This document shows, piece after piece, positions 10,248 to 21,063 of a stretch of DNA of 64,000 nucleotides (positions within the stretch are counted from its first letter, which is position 1; each line of letters starts with the position of its first letter). The notes under the pieces are model-generated. The model was not told the origin of the DNA, made no database searches, and saw only the letters and a program-made list of their open reading frames with translations. The position numbers and the translations under genes were made by a program. Origin of the DNA: Guillardia theta CCMP2712 (lineage: Eukaryota; Cryptophyceae; Pyrenomonadales; Geminigeraceae); the NCBI RefSeq assembly GCF_000315625.1, contig NW_005434665.1, forward strand, positions 238,893 to 302,892. Direction: 5' to 3'.

Positions 10248-11770
10248 ATGGTGCTGGAAGCAACGGTGATCTGGTATGGCCGAACATGAAATCTTGCAAT
10301 ACTTTCGAGGAACACATGTCTTTCCTGATGATGTTTCTTGTTTTTGGAGTTCTGATCATGTTCTTATAATCTGAATTTGTTGATAGTTATGATAATTGTT
10401 GTTTTTGCAATGTTTTAAATTTTCAATTGGTCATGCTTAATCTTCATCGCGTATGGAATGAATTCTGTTGTTTGGAAGAAGATTTCGTGCATTGCACAAG
10501 TGTTTCTCATTATATTCGTGGTTTGCGCTGTCTGACTAACATTTTCTTTCTTGACAGTGTGGACAACTCTGAGTGGATGAGAAATGGAGATTATCTTCCG
10601 ACTAGGATGGAGTCTCAAGCTGACGCAGTCAATCTCATTTGTAACGTGAAAACCCAACAAAATCCTGAAAGTACAGTTGGAGTGATGACTATGGGAGGAC
10701 GAAGGTAGAACATAATTTGCTGTGTACTTGCACTGATTCATTTTTCAAGCCCTGAGGTTCTTGTGACACCGACTCATGATCTGGGAAAGATCCTCACTGC
10801 TCTTCACAATGTCAAGATTACTGGCTCTTGCAATTTCTGTTCCGCTATTCAAGTAGCTCAGCTTGCGTTGAAGCATAGGCAGAACAAGAATCAGAGACAG
10901 CGCATTGTCGCATTCGTCGGCAGCCCACTTGAAGATGATCAAAAAGATCTTGTGAAGCTCGGCAAAAAGCTCAAGAAGAATGATGTCGCTGTAGACGTTG
11001 TCAATTTTGGTGAGACGGCAGAAAATCAAGAGAAGCTTGAGGCATTCATCGGCGCGGTGAACAAAAATGAAAATAGCAACCTTTTGACCGTCCCTCCCGG
11101 GCCTCACATTCTTTCGGACATCATTATCTCTTCAACAATTTGTAATGACAAAGATAATCAAGGCATGATGGGAGCTGGCATGGGAGGTTCGAGCATGGGT
11201 GGTGGATTTGAGTACACCGATGACGCGATGTACCCGGATCTTGCCATGGCTCTTCGTATTTCTGCCGAAGAAGAAAGACAGAGGCAGGAGCGCGAGGCCA
11301 AAAAGGCTGCAGAAGAAGGCAAACCTGCAGAAGGCGGATCGACTGAACCAGCAGCTGCCTCTGCTCAGGAGACTTCAATGTATGAAGACGATGACGATAT
11401 GCTTCAACAAGCGCTGGCCATGTCCATGCAGCAGGCACAACCGAATGCTAGCACATCAGAAGCTGCTAAGGAGGGTTCAAGCGCAAAGGCGACAGGAGGG
11501 GCTGAACCCATGGAGGAGGACGACGAGCTTCAGAAAGCACTGCAGCTCTCGATGGCAGGTGACACAGGTTCAGGTGCTGCTGCCCAGGGTCTCTTGCAAA
11601 ACGCTGAGTTCCTGACCAACGTTCTTTCATCCTTGCCTGGTGTTGATACCTCGGATCCCCGTGTTCAAGGAGTTCTTGTCGGGATGAAAGGAGAAGATGG
11701 AGAGAAGAAGGGAGACGAGAAGTCGGGCGAGGAAAAGAAGGATGATGAGATGAAGGATGGGGCGAAGTAG
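10248..11770 (+). CDS. RPN10: 26S proteasome ubiquitin receptor RPN10/S5a
   Basis: Three exons (10248-10273, 10558-10704, 10750-11770) encode about 397 aa. The first exon gives MVLEATVI, and a codon split over the 284-nt intron supplies Cys, producing the conserved RPN10 start [18 protein letters not shown]. The N-terminal half is a von Willebrand A domain that docks to the proteasome regulatory particle. Three ubiquitin-interacting motifs follow: [11 protein letters not shown] near residue 217, [11 protein letters not shown] near 273 and [10 protein letters not shown] near 315, each with the acidic patch, Ala and Ser. The tail is Lys/Glu/Asp-rich. The product binds polyubiquitinated substrates in cytosol and nucleus. 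Introns 2 and 1 fit only with these borders. Confidence 0.95.
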
Positions 11771-11979
11771 AGCAGCTTGTTGGAAACTGAGCTTCGGTGC
11801 GTAGGGCAGCTGTCAAAACCTGAAACAATCTCCTTGAGGAATTGTCAATATATCACAAATTGTCGTTTCGATTCTCTGTGCTCGTGTTGCAATTTTCACA
11901 AACTCGTGGGTGAAAAGAATCCTCATTTCATTTTTCGATTCTAAACCTCTAAAAGATCATTTGCCGAACACTTGCAGTT

Positions 11980-12980
11980 TCAGTCCAGATTGAAACGCAG
12001 TAAAAAGTTGCACATCATCTCAGTATCTTCTTGTTCCTCTGCACCAGTTGCGATGCTTCCCATGTTGCCTCTGAGTTTTGCGGTTTCCACACGAAGGCAC
12101 AAAATTAAAAAACGGAGGAGGGACCTCTTCGAAACCTTACAGTCAACCATCTTGAAAATCTCGTCGTAGTTTGCTTTGACAAGATTAAATGTGGATTCTC
12201 CGCGTGAAGCAAATCTTGCGTCAAAGATAGTTATAATCTCATTCTCCTCATCATCACTTGTCTCATCGTGATCATCCATCTTCTTGCTCCCAGTCTCTTC
12301 GTCCTCGTCCTCGTCCTCGTCCTCTTCCCCCTCCATACTATATGTAAGACTCATTTCTTCTACAAAGCCCTCATTGTCATCTTCATGCCAATAGCACTCC
12401 ATAGTTACAAGAACGGTGCCCGCAACTGATTCGATTGCTATTGTGTTGCATACACTGCAGTATTCGTGCCGAGGACCAAGAGTCCAGTCCTTATCCTTGG
12501 ATTTCGTGTGGGAGACGACAGCACACTTGGAAAAGAGCTCTTTCAAATGCTTCTTCTCTTTCGTTTCGAACAGGACCTTTTCTCCATGATGAGAAAGAAC
12601 TCTTTCGAACATTTTGTTCAGAGTGGCCGTGTAAAGCATGTTCCTCACTCCTTCTTTCACCTTCAACACGAGCATTCAGCACGTTAGCGTCCAAATATCT
12701 AAAAGGGTACCTGATCAAAAGCTTCTTCTAGCTCTTCGACAGTCTGAAGCTCTTCGAAGACAGACAATGTATTCCCCACTACCAACTCTACCGGAGAAGA
12801 GTCATGTAGCATTTCGCAACCTCCATCACAGGATTCATCGTCGCAGCAGCCTTCATCGATAATTTCTGCAGGAGTTTCCTCCTTCTTCAAACCCTTCTTT
12901 GTCCTCTTCGTCGATACTTCATCGCTTGTAGATTCTTGCCGTCTCTTGTTCTCTGTTTTCTTGGTCATCGCACCTAACAT
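11980..12980 (-). CDS. Acidic protein of unknown function
   Basis: Two exons (12711-12980 and 11980-12660, phase 0, 50-nt intron) encode up to 316 aa; a second ATG at 12968 may be the real start. The N-terminus is Lys/Arg-rich (KKTENKRRQ, TKRTKKGLKK) and could act as a nuclear signal. A CCDDESCDGGC cluster follows. The second exon has a mixed region with EYCSVCNTIAIES and a predicted beta-rich segment, then a long Glu/Asp run (about 12245-12340). I do not recognise the family. It converges with RPN10, with about 210 bp between the stops. Confidence 0.7.
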
Positions 12981-13189
12981 GCAAGATATCAGCGGGAGTT
13001 CCTAGAGTTTCATCCATGTCAGGCATGCAGACGTTGTGGCTATCTGTTTCCGCCGATCCTACTTCCTTTCGTTGGCTTCTCTCATCAAGCATCAGCTCTC
13101 CTTCCTTTGCTTCGCCCTATCAAACTAGCCCTTGTGCCTTCCCTTGCGACAAAGGAATCTTTCGCAGCTTCACGTGCCGCAGTTGCGGC

Positions 13190-13790
13190 AAGTCACCCCC
13201 CCGGGCCCGCAGCCTCTCCATCGGGCCCCGGCGCGGCGCCGCTCCCGAGTCCACAGGCTCAGTGGGCGCGGCCCGGCCGAAGCGGCTTAGTTAGTTATAG
13301 TTACTAGTTAGTCGATTGACTCCAGGCTCGCCGGATGAATGGCCGCCAGGAGGCGAGGCTCCGAGGCTCAGTGACTGCCACCGTGGCCTCAGTCGGAGTC
13401 ACTCCGGCGGTGCACTCAGTGCGGCAAGACGGAGTCCGGCGGACTCCCCGGGCCCGGACCGTTGACGCCGGGTACGGTCAACGGAGTCACGGCCGGGTGC
13501 CCTCAGCCGGCAGCCTGAGACGGACGGTCCATCGCCATGGCCAAGTTGGCAGTGGGCCAATCATGACTACCGGTTTCAAGTTGGTTCTCGCTGTCTTTCT
13601 TTTCTGAGTCGCCGTTTGGCCTGTGCGACAGTGTCAGGTTCAACGTCCAAGCCTGAGTGACCGGCCGGGCAGGTTCAACCGTCCGAGTCAGCCTGTACGG
13701 TACGGTACTCCAAGTCAGCAGTGGCACTCCCGAAGTTCAGGCAGTCATCACTGAACTGAGGCTCTACACTACCTACTTTTTACTCAAAGT
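13190..13790. repeat. GC-rich island of dispersed-repeat type
   Basis: This block is far more GC-rich than its flanks and contains GGGCCCGG, GGCGCGGCGCC, CAGTGACTG/CAGTCGGAGTC and TACGGTACGGTACT words. Similar words recur at about 27370-27415, 39790-40090, 49980-50110 and 54540-54790. The islands share words rather than a clear alignable unit, so this is a suspected degenerate dispersed repeat. Open frames across it have no recognisable protein signature. Confidence 0.45.
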
Positions 13791-14209
13791 TAAGTTAAAA
13801 ATCAGTACGAGGACAATAACTCCGCTGCCAGCAGTTAGGAAAGGCCGGGCCACACACCTGGCAGTGCGCTATAATTCACCAACAAAGCCCCCAGCCCACC
13901 CACCCCTCGAGCCCCCGTTATGGCTCCATGCTCCTTCCCCACCCCCACCCCCAGAGTCCCATTCCTTTACCCCCAGTTTGGCTCCATTTCACGTTACTTC
14001 GGCGTACCCAACCCATTCATAATGAGCAACTTATTTTTTTTAACCCACCCTACACATGATTGTGTGAAAATGGGGGTGGTATCCGTCTCTCACAAACTTT
14101 TTTTTGCGATTACCACTGATTTTACTACGAGCATCGCTCTACACTTGCCTTCAACAGCTACGTGCCTGAGTTGCTCCTGCTCACCTCGCTCTCCTCTCCA
14201 TCTTCCCGC

Positions 14210-14435
14210 CAGTCAGTCAGTCAGTCAGTCAGTCAGTCAGTCGGTCAGTCAGTCAGTCAGTCGGTCAGTCAGTCAGTCAGTCAGTCAGTCAGTCAGTCAG
14301 TCAGTCAGTCAGTCAGTCAGTCAGTCAGTCAGTCAGTCAGTCAGTCAGTCAGTCAGTCAGTCAGTCAGTCAGTCAGTCAGTCAGTCAGTCAGTCAGTCAG
14401 TCAGTCAGTCAGTCAGTCAGTCAGTCAGTCAGTCA
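14210..14435. repeat. (CAGT)n tetranucleotide microsatellite
   Basis: About 56 copies of CAGT run almost uninterrupted, with single CGGT interruptions near 14242 and 14262. The array ends 54 bp before the ATG of the Zn2Cys6 gene, so it probably lies in that gene's promoter or 5' UTR. The frames open through it (SQSV repeats) are artefacts of a 4-nt repeat lacking stop codons. Confidence 0.97.
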
Positions 14436-14488
14436 TCTTTCTCACTTCCTCCTTACATCCCCGCCACTTCCCTTTTCTCTCCAGATTC

Positions 14489-16031
14489 ATGAGTCTTGAA
14501 TTTCCGGCGGCCGAAGATGTCTTTCTCCCAGTGCTCCCCGACGACCTCTTGGTCATCGATACCACCTGTAAAGACCTCCATCAGCTTCTTCAGCGATCGC
14601 TCATCAGGTCAAAGCCCCAAGGCCGAGCCTGTACCCGCTGTCGTCGTCAGAAGCTGCGATGCGACCGGCTCAGGCCGTGTCTGACTTGCTTGACACGGGG
14701 TTGTCGGGAAGAATGTGATGCAGAGATGGGTGCTACCTCCTGCCTTGCTTGCAAGACATCAAAAACAAGGTGCGACAAGATTCGGCCTTGCTCGACGTGT
14801 GTAGCTCGCAGGAGGCCGGAGGAATGCAGAAGCGGGTCCAAGCCCAGGTCGAAGCAGTCTAGGACGAAAAAGACTGCCCCTTCCTTGGAACGAACGCCCT
14901 CGCCATTGACTCCGATGACTATCAGCGGACTTGAGACTCTTCGCCCTCTTATCGTCCTTTCGTCGAGGTCCGGCTACAGTGAGTCGTCGGTCCTTCGGCT
15001 CATCAACGTCATGGGCCCCGGTTTCCGGACAGTCTTGAGCGCCATGGCAGCTCTGGTCGCCGACCTAAACGCCGTCCGTATCCGCAAAGGTGAAGCTCTA
15101 CTTGACGGTGACGAGATGCCCTCCCTCCTCTCGCGGCCACACGTGCGAACAAAAGGAAGCAGATGGGCTGCCTGGACGGTGCACTGCGGCGCAGGAGGGG
15201 GCGAGCGGGAGAGGATCGAGTTTGAGAGGGGGCTGGACTTCCTGTGGCGGGACGATCTTCCTGAAATGACTGAAGGAGACGAGAGTCGTACGCAAAGGCT
15301 GGTTGAATGTGAGCCAGGGAGGATGGAGCGAGAGATGCCGACGTCCGACGTAGAGTATCTGTGCATGCTCGTAGACGAGCTCCTGTCCTACAGGAATGCT
15401 CGGACAGTCATGTACCACAGGCTGTGCGGCAGGTCGGTAGCAGGGCTACTTGAAGACACCATCCTAGTGCGATACACTACCGTGAAGGAGGAAGATGAAA
15501 CTGGACGTCTGGTGAACAGCTCACACCTGCTGGAGGCGCTTGAGGCCGAGGAGTGGGAGCAGGAACAGCGAACCCCCGCAAACAGGTGAGGAGAGGATGA
15601 ATCTTGTGAGAGAAGAAGGGGAGAGAGGAAGAGGAGAGAGGAAAGGGAGGGAGGAAGGGGAGGGAGGAGGAGGAAAAGGTGCTCACGGGTTTTGTTTGGC
15701 AGGTCCACGTACCTGCAGCTTCGAAGCTACTTGGGAGAGGAGCCGACAGGCGAGGAGGTCACGAGGGCGCACCGGACGGACATGGTGAGAAGGAGGCAGG
15801 GACCAGCTGTGAGGAATGGGAGCTGACCATAAGATGATACAGTTGTTCGAGGAGGACTTCAGCAGCATGGCACAAACATTGGAAGGGCAGCAAAGGATGG
15901 AAAGGATGCACTTGTTCATGGCAGAGAAGCATTCAGAGCTGGCAAGCATCGGATTCAGCCATGATGTTTTCATTCAAGACGACAGTTCAATTTGTAGTAG
16001 CATCTCTCCAGAATTGAGCATGATATTGTGA
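14489..16031 (+). CDS. Protein with two tandem Zn2Cys6 binuclear cluster domains
   Basis: Three exons (14489-15585, 15703-15784, 15834-16031; phases 2 and 0) encode 458 aa. Two consecutive fungal-type zinc clusters follow an N-terminal helix-rich leader: CTRCRRQKLRCDRLRPCLTC.. at about residues 50-77 and CLACKTSKTRCDKIRPCSTC.. at about 87-114. Both fit C-x2-C-x6-C-x5-C-x2-C-x8-C with the basic residues that contact DNA. A Ser/Thr/Lys-rich linker follows, then a region of about 300 aa without a family match. A sequence-specific DNA-binding regulator of transcription is the natural inference. Zn2Cys6 proteins usually have one cluster, so a tandem pair is unusual. The start is the first ATG after the CAGT array; the ATG is downstream of a pyrimidine tract (ttctctccag) that could also be an acceptor. 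Confidence 0.8.
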
Positions 16032-16666
16032 AGGTGAAAGAGAGATTCAGTAATACACGAGATCGCAGTAAAAAAGACACATTACAGTAATTAAATTGGA
16101 ATTGGGACATGAAACACTGTGTCAGGAAGGAGGAGATCTTCAACACACGGAGTCTGTTCTTACCTCGGACGACAGTGTATTGAAATACACCACCCTGTCA
16201 TCGGAGGATCAGTAGAACGAGTCAAGGGATTTCAGTCTGATAGGTGCAAGTTCAGAGCGCAGCAATAAAATAGTTCTTGTAGCATGAGAGAGTCCGCAGC
16301 ATGACAACCAGTGTCAGCTTTGTCTTGACATCAACATTCAGTCGAGTATGGAAGAAACTTGTCATGGTGGTATCGCTGCTGCTCTGTCATAATTTGACTG
16401 TTTAATCACGTGACAGGACAATGATAGTCGGCTGGTCTACCCACCACCTCAAGTCTTGCGACACGTTTACCCTCCTTCTCTTTCTCTCCTCTTCATCAGC
16501 CCCCTCCGCCTCCATCTCCCCCTCCGCCTCCGTCTCCTCCACCACCGCCTCCCCCTGAAACAAAAGTCAATCGATGCAAGACTCACGAGTCAGCCAGGTG
16601 TATCAAACCTTGCGCAAAGAGAGCTCCAATCTGCTCGACGTGTCAACGAGAGAGTAGATAAAAAAG
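16032..16666. other. Intergenic between Zn2Cys6 and AIM24-like genes
   Basis: Convergent 3' flanks. The stretch includes a CCGCCTCC-type pyrimidine run near 16500-16555. I saw no coding or RNA signal. Confidence 0.4.
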
Positions 16667-17875
16667 TCACAACACCTTGCATGCTGGAAGTGTCTGAAAG
16701 ACGATCAATCCTGGGCCCGTGTACTCCGTGTTGAACAGGCCCTGCCATGGACAAACTCGTTACATCATGTCTCCTCCGCAGCTCAGCCAACCTTTCCCCG
16801 CAAAACATCATGGCGCAACCTCCAGCTCGTCGGATGCTGACTTGAACAGAAGAGGACACCGCAAGCATGCAATCCTGCGGGTACATGATCCTGTCCCTTC
16901 ATCCCACCCTGTCATGTACCGTATCAAGAATGTACTTCTCCCCAGCAGCAAGGGTCTTCGTAATGATCTGCAGACCCTGTCAGTCAACTTATCACATCCC
17001 TTACTCCTTGCAAGTTCACCGTCCCGCTCCCGCAGAGGAAGCAGATGCCGTTGCCTGCGGGTCCGTCACCTCCACACGCGGCAGCAAGGGGGCATCATCA
17101 CCGAAGAGCTTCGTCTGCAACAAGTTCCCTTGACCGAGACACTCCGTGAGCGATCGAGGGAAGAAAGTCTCAAACCGCAGCTCGCTGTTGACAACCAGCG
17201 TCAGACATTCAGAGGCGTTCTGTGCTATTGTACCTCCCCGTCGTGGCGAGGAAGGAGCCTTTCTGAATGGTGATGCCGCTGGTACAATACCATCACCAAC
17301 ACAGCAGCATTAACGAGCAAAGAGATCACGAACAACGGCTTACAGCTGCGTTTGACACGAAATGGAGGGAGGGAGGGAGGGAGGGAGGGAGGGAGGGAGA
17401 CGAGAAGAAGGGATGGAGGAGGGAGTGAAGAGGTTCTCAGTTTTTACCTGTAGACTGACAAATCGATGGGGATGACCTTGGAGGGGAACATGGATGTTGC
17501 TGAGAGAAACTTGACTGTTGATGACTCATTCTTCCACTTCAATCTGAAGATATCCTCGCTCGCCATGAAGGCTCCGAATGGATTTCGCAATGAGGTGCTG
17601 GGCTTCACTCCTTCGTCTGCGTGCACCATGCTCCCCGGTTGCATCATCACTTCCTGAACCGCAGCATATGAGTCGCCCAAACTCTGAGAGTTTCCTCACA
17701 CCTGCCCAGGCTCAAGCTTGAAGACTATCAGTTGCGAGTCACTGCCAACGATTTGCCATGGAGCTGAGAGGACAAAGAGGGAGAAAGAAGGGTCACTGAA
17801 GCACTCGAGTAGTGATGTACTACCTCCTCGGAACGACAGCTTCGAGCAATCAGGAAGAGTATTCAGCCCGCTCAT
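16667..17875 (-). CDS. AIM24/TRAP-like fold protein, paralogue A
   Basis: A multi-exon gene read from ATG 17875 (an alternative at 17923 follows a likely acceptor). Family hallmarks in order: APWQIVGSDSQLIVFKLEPGQ, then EVMMQPGSMVHADEGVKP (the AIM24 'PGxMVxxxxGV' strand), the Lys/Trp strand, FPSKVIPIDLS, KGSFLATTG, KLFGNGICFLCGSGT across a 45-nt intron, LAAGEKYILDT, and GPGLIVFQ near the end, stopping at 16667-16669. AIM24 proteins have a double-stranded beta-helix fold; fungal AIM24 is mitochondrial and affects inner-membrane organisation, while bacterial relatives have unknown roles. No targeting peptide is obvious. Its neighbours are two paralogues. Confidence 0.82.
17362..17399. repeat. 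(GGGA)n microsatellite in AIM24-like A intron
   Basis: About nine GGGA units, preceding the exon that ends at the SVYR codons of paralogue A on the minus strand. Intronic. Confidence 0.85.
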
Positions 17876-17923
17876 GTCCAGTGGAGCAAGCGCCTGGGCA
17901 ACCTGGCAGACATCGAGTCTCAA

Positions 17924-18578
17924 CCAAAGTACTCGATTGGTTGGAAATTTTCAGGTCACCGGAATGCCCTGAGCCCCTTCGACTGGACGCACGCTCATCG
18001 TGACAACAACAAATTGTTACGAGGCTCGAGATCGATCCTGTACAATCGTCATGAATAGTTTCCTGGTCTTACTTCAACCCGGGCCTGCCTGTCTGCCTTG
18101 CTCCCTCTCTATCTCTATCTTCTCTGTATTCCTCCTTCTCTCTCTCTCTTTCTCTCTCTTCTCTGCCTGTCTGCCATTGCTCTCAAAAATGTAATTATTA
18201 GTTTTACAACACAACAATGTCGTACTGATTTTAACAATAAAAGGGGCGAGTACATTGTTTGGAAAATTTACTTCAAGTACGGGTGGTATGATTCTGAATA
18301 CCCCACCAAGGATCTTGAGTTTTCAGCTGTTTAGTAGGTTGGGGTGACAAGTATGTATCCACCACCACGGGTAGTCAGTGTATATATATGAATTGACAAT
18401 CGCCTTGGGTTTTCATCAGATTTAAAATGATAAACTTGTAAAATCTACTAGGGAGAAACTGCAAATTGTTTTTAAATTTAAAACAGATGCACCGCTACAG
18501 CTTTGTGGTACAAATGACCGAATTTATAAAACCTTTTCACTTGTCCAGTACAAGTTTTATTAGTACACTTGGGAGGCA
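17924..18578. other. Spacer between AIM24-like paralogues A and B
   Basis: Contains CTCTCT pyrimidine runs near 18105-18180, a tatatatatg stretch near 18380 and AT-rich DNA up to the 3' end of paralogue B. It should include the promoter of paralogue A. No coding signal. Confidence 0.4.
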
Positions 18579-20161
18579 TTACGGTCTCATGTACGACATG
18601 GCCCACTTGCTAAAGCTCATGCTCTGCACGTAGATGGTGCCAGGACCTGACGAGCCGTCATATCCCTCCCTTCCTTCCTCCCCCCCCCCTCCCTCCCTCC
18701 TTCCCTCCCTCCGTCCCTCCCTGCTCCGACCTCTCAATCTCTCCGCTCCTCTCCCTCCCTCCCTCGTTCTCCCTGATCCCAAGGGATCCCTTCAATGGTG
18801 CTTCACCTGTGAATTTGGCAGTGCAGAATCCCATGCCACCGCAACAGACTACTCCAGGTCCACCCGCACATGCTCCTTCCAGTTTCACCTGTCACCGTCA
18901 AGTTACTCCCGACATCGAAAAGCCAGCAGAATCTGCACTTTCTTGTCCCAAGCGAGCAATGCAGTTGTTTGCACGACAACTACGACGTGTCAGCACATAA
19001 TAAATCGTGGCAATAGAAGTAAAGATAGTCAAGAGCTGCACCTGATTCGCCTTCTCTCAAAGTCTTCTTCATAACCGTACCTGTTCGCGAGCGGTCATAT
19101 CCAATAACATACACGTCTCCACACAGCAACGGCTTCTACCTCCTCCAGCGAGGAAAGAATAACCACTACCCACGAGGGATGGGATGCAGCATCTGCATCA
19201 GCCGATGCCAAGGTCACTCTCTCACACAAGACCAGATTCATCGAGTACCCCAGCCCAAGACAGCAACACTGACTGAAGCTAGGCATGCATCTGACATGGT
19301 TGTCAGTGATACACGTGCGCATTCTCTCTTCCACTCACGAAACATTGAAGTCTGCATCCCTCCCTACAGATGCAAGCCATGACTGGCGGGTGATGTACAG
19401 GCCACTGCAGTGGAGCAGTGAGGGTGAAACCGATCAAAGAGAGCACAAGGATCAACCTAGTATGCTCGTTCATCGACACCGGGATGATCTGATATTCCAA
19501 TGAGTGCCGACAGACGAAACAACTTGAAGAAGAGCTAGCTCACCTTGGATGGGTAAGGGGGCGAGACTGTCACATGCTGCATCGCACTTAGCACACAAGA
19601 AGCCAGTCAACGTTGCTGCATGAGACCTCCAGCCGGCCGTTGACGTTCTTGTAGTGCGTGCGACAGCACAGCTCTCCAGCACACCAGCACCGTTTGCATC
19701 CGTTGAAGCAGCCCCCTGCAAAAGGCAATACGCCAGTGAGTCTTCGCTGTCTGCTTTCATGCTCTTCTCATGAGGTTACCTGTGGTGAGCTCCGGCTCTA
19801 CCGTACCCGTGGTGGAGACCATAGCTCCTGGCTGGCACATCACTTCCTGCAAGCACAAGTTACTGACAGTCAAGTCCGTCACCAGCTCCTCTTCTACCTG
19901 TCCTTGTTGCAGTACCGCCAGCAACGCCTGTATGTCATCGCCAACCACTTGCCAACCTTCGCCCTTGATCAACATGTGTCAGTGTCGATCATGGTTTTGC
20001 ACCATGTCACAGCAAACCTGCTCATTTGAGATGCCGGAAATAGTGAAGCCTGACTCCTTCACGATGGGGTCTACAGGGAACGAGTAAGGCATCAATGTTA
20101 TCTTACTAGAAATTCTTCTACCATCGTTCATGGTAAGAGGAGTGGGAGGCATATACGACAT
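18579..20161 (-). CDS. AIM24/TRAP-like fold protein, paralogue B
   Basis: ATG at 20161, stop TAA at 18579-18581, with many short introns. Recognisable segments: GEGWQVVGDDIQALLAVLQQGQ, EVMCQPGAMVSTTGTVEPE, GCFNGCKRCWCAGELCC (where the family usually has GGFFGALKRMLAGESLF), HVTVSPPYPSK, IIPVS, then VVCCGGMGFCTAKFTG joined to PGTIYVQSMS at the C-terminus, the family's terminal strand. The middle exons around 19090-19330 are hard to place and are approximate. Cysteine content is much higher than expected for this family. It is divergent from paralogue C, about 0.9 kb away. Confidence 0.78.
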
Positions 20162-21063
20162 GCCTTGTTGCCCTGCGAACGCGCCGACTTAGTCCAGTCA
20201 GAGCGGATCAAGTGAGAACAAGAATGACACTATATGGTGGGTCAAGTAAGTTTTTGGCATTGTGGTAGTAGACTCAGTAGAGGACTTTTAGGCTATGACG
20301 ATGAATGATTGTTAGACATGCTTGCTGTAACTGCCCGCAGTGCAAGGCGCTCACGATCACGATGCAACTGCAGGGGAGCTGAGATGAAGCCATGATCGGA
20401 TCAACGGTAAGAGAGCGGCAGGGAACACCAAGACGTGTAGCGAGGAGGGAGGAGCAAAGCGAAGCAGCGGGGACTGTGGAAAAATAATTTTTAAAGATTT
20501 GCTTTTAAAATATGTAAAATACTTGTTGACACTTATAGAATGCTTTAAAATGTGGTACTGTTTTACAAGTGGGTGAAGTGCAATGGCGAGAACAATGTTT
20601 CTTCATGCCGGGATGGCGACGGGCAGGAAAGAATGGGGACACAAGGAGACACAAGATGGGGAGTGTGAGATTGTTCTTGAAGGAGGAGTGCACGATGAGG
20701 TAGTAGAAGTACGTAGACAACAAGTGCGAAGGGATAATGCTGGAGGGAGTAAGAGGAGGAATTACACGTATAGGGGAATATGATGTAGGGGGACAAGGAG
20801 TTGCTGTGAACTCCAGGAATGGAAACACTTGGAAGTATTCCGATGAAATCCAAGAGTACGACGTTTGTGTTACAAGATTTTCTGCAGGATAGTCTTGCGG
20901 TACAAAGGCTCTTAGGCAACGATCTTGTCCTCTGCTGCTTCGAACGGCTTTTATGTTTTCTGCTCATAGCACATATGATGTTGCATTCATGTTGAAATCT
21001 TTCTAAAAGATCTGAGTGTAAGTTGTTGAGACTGACTTCGCCTTCAGACAAGCGTTGTCCAGC
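20162..21063. promoter_or_regulatory. Divergent intergenic region of AIM24-like paralogues B and C
   Basis: A 0.9-kb region between the divergent ATGs of paralogues B and C, with an AT-rich block at about 20483-20525 and no convincing gene. It must contain both promoters. No defined motif was identified. Confidence 0.4.

Noticed and set aside
13016-13307. Protein-coding frames in the 13.0-13.3 kb GC island
   Set aside because: Overlapping frames of equal length without conserved motifs, explained by high GC content.
14162-14435. Long SQSV repeat protein encoded by the CAGT array
   Set aside because: A 4-nt repeat without stop codons is open in several frames and gives the same peptide in each; no start context or family supports it.
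14210-14435. CRISPR-like array
   Set aside because: Perfect 4-nt tandem repeat without spacers, in a eukaryotic genome.
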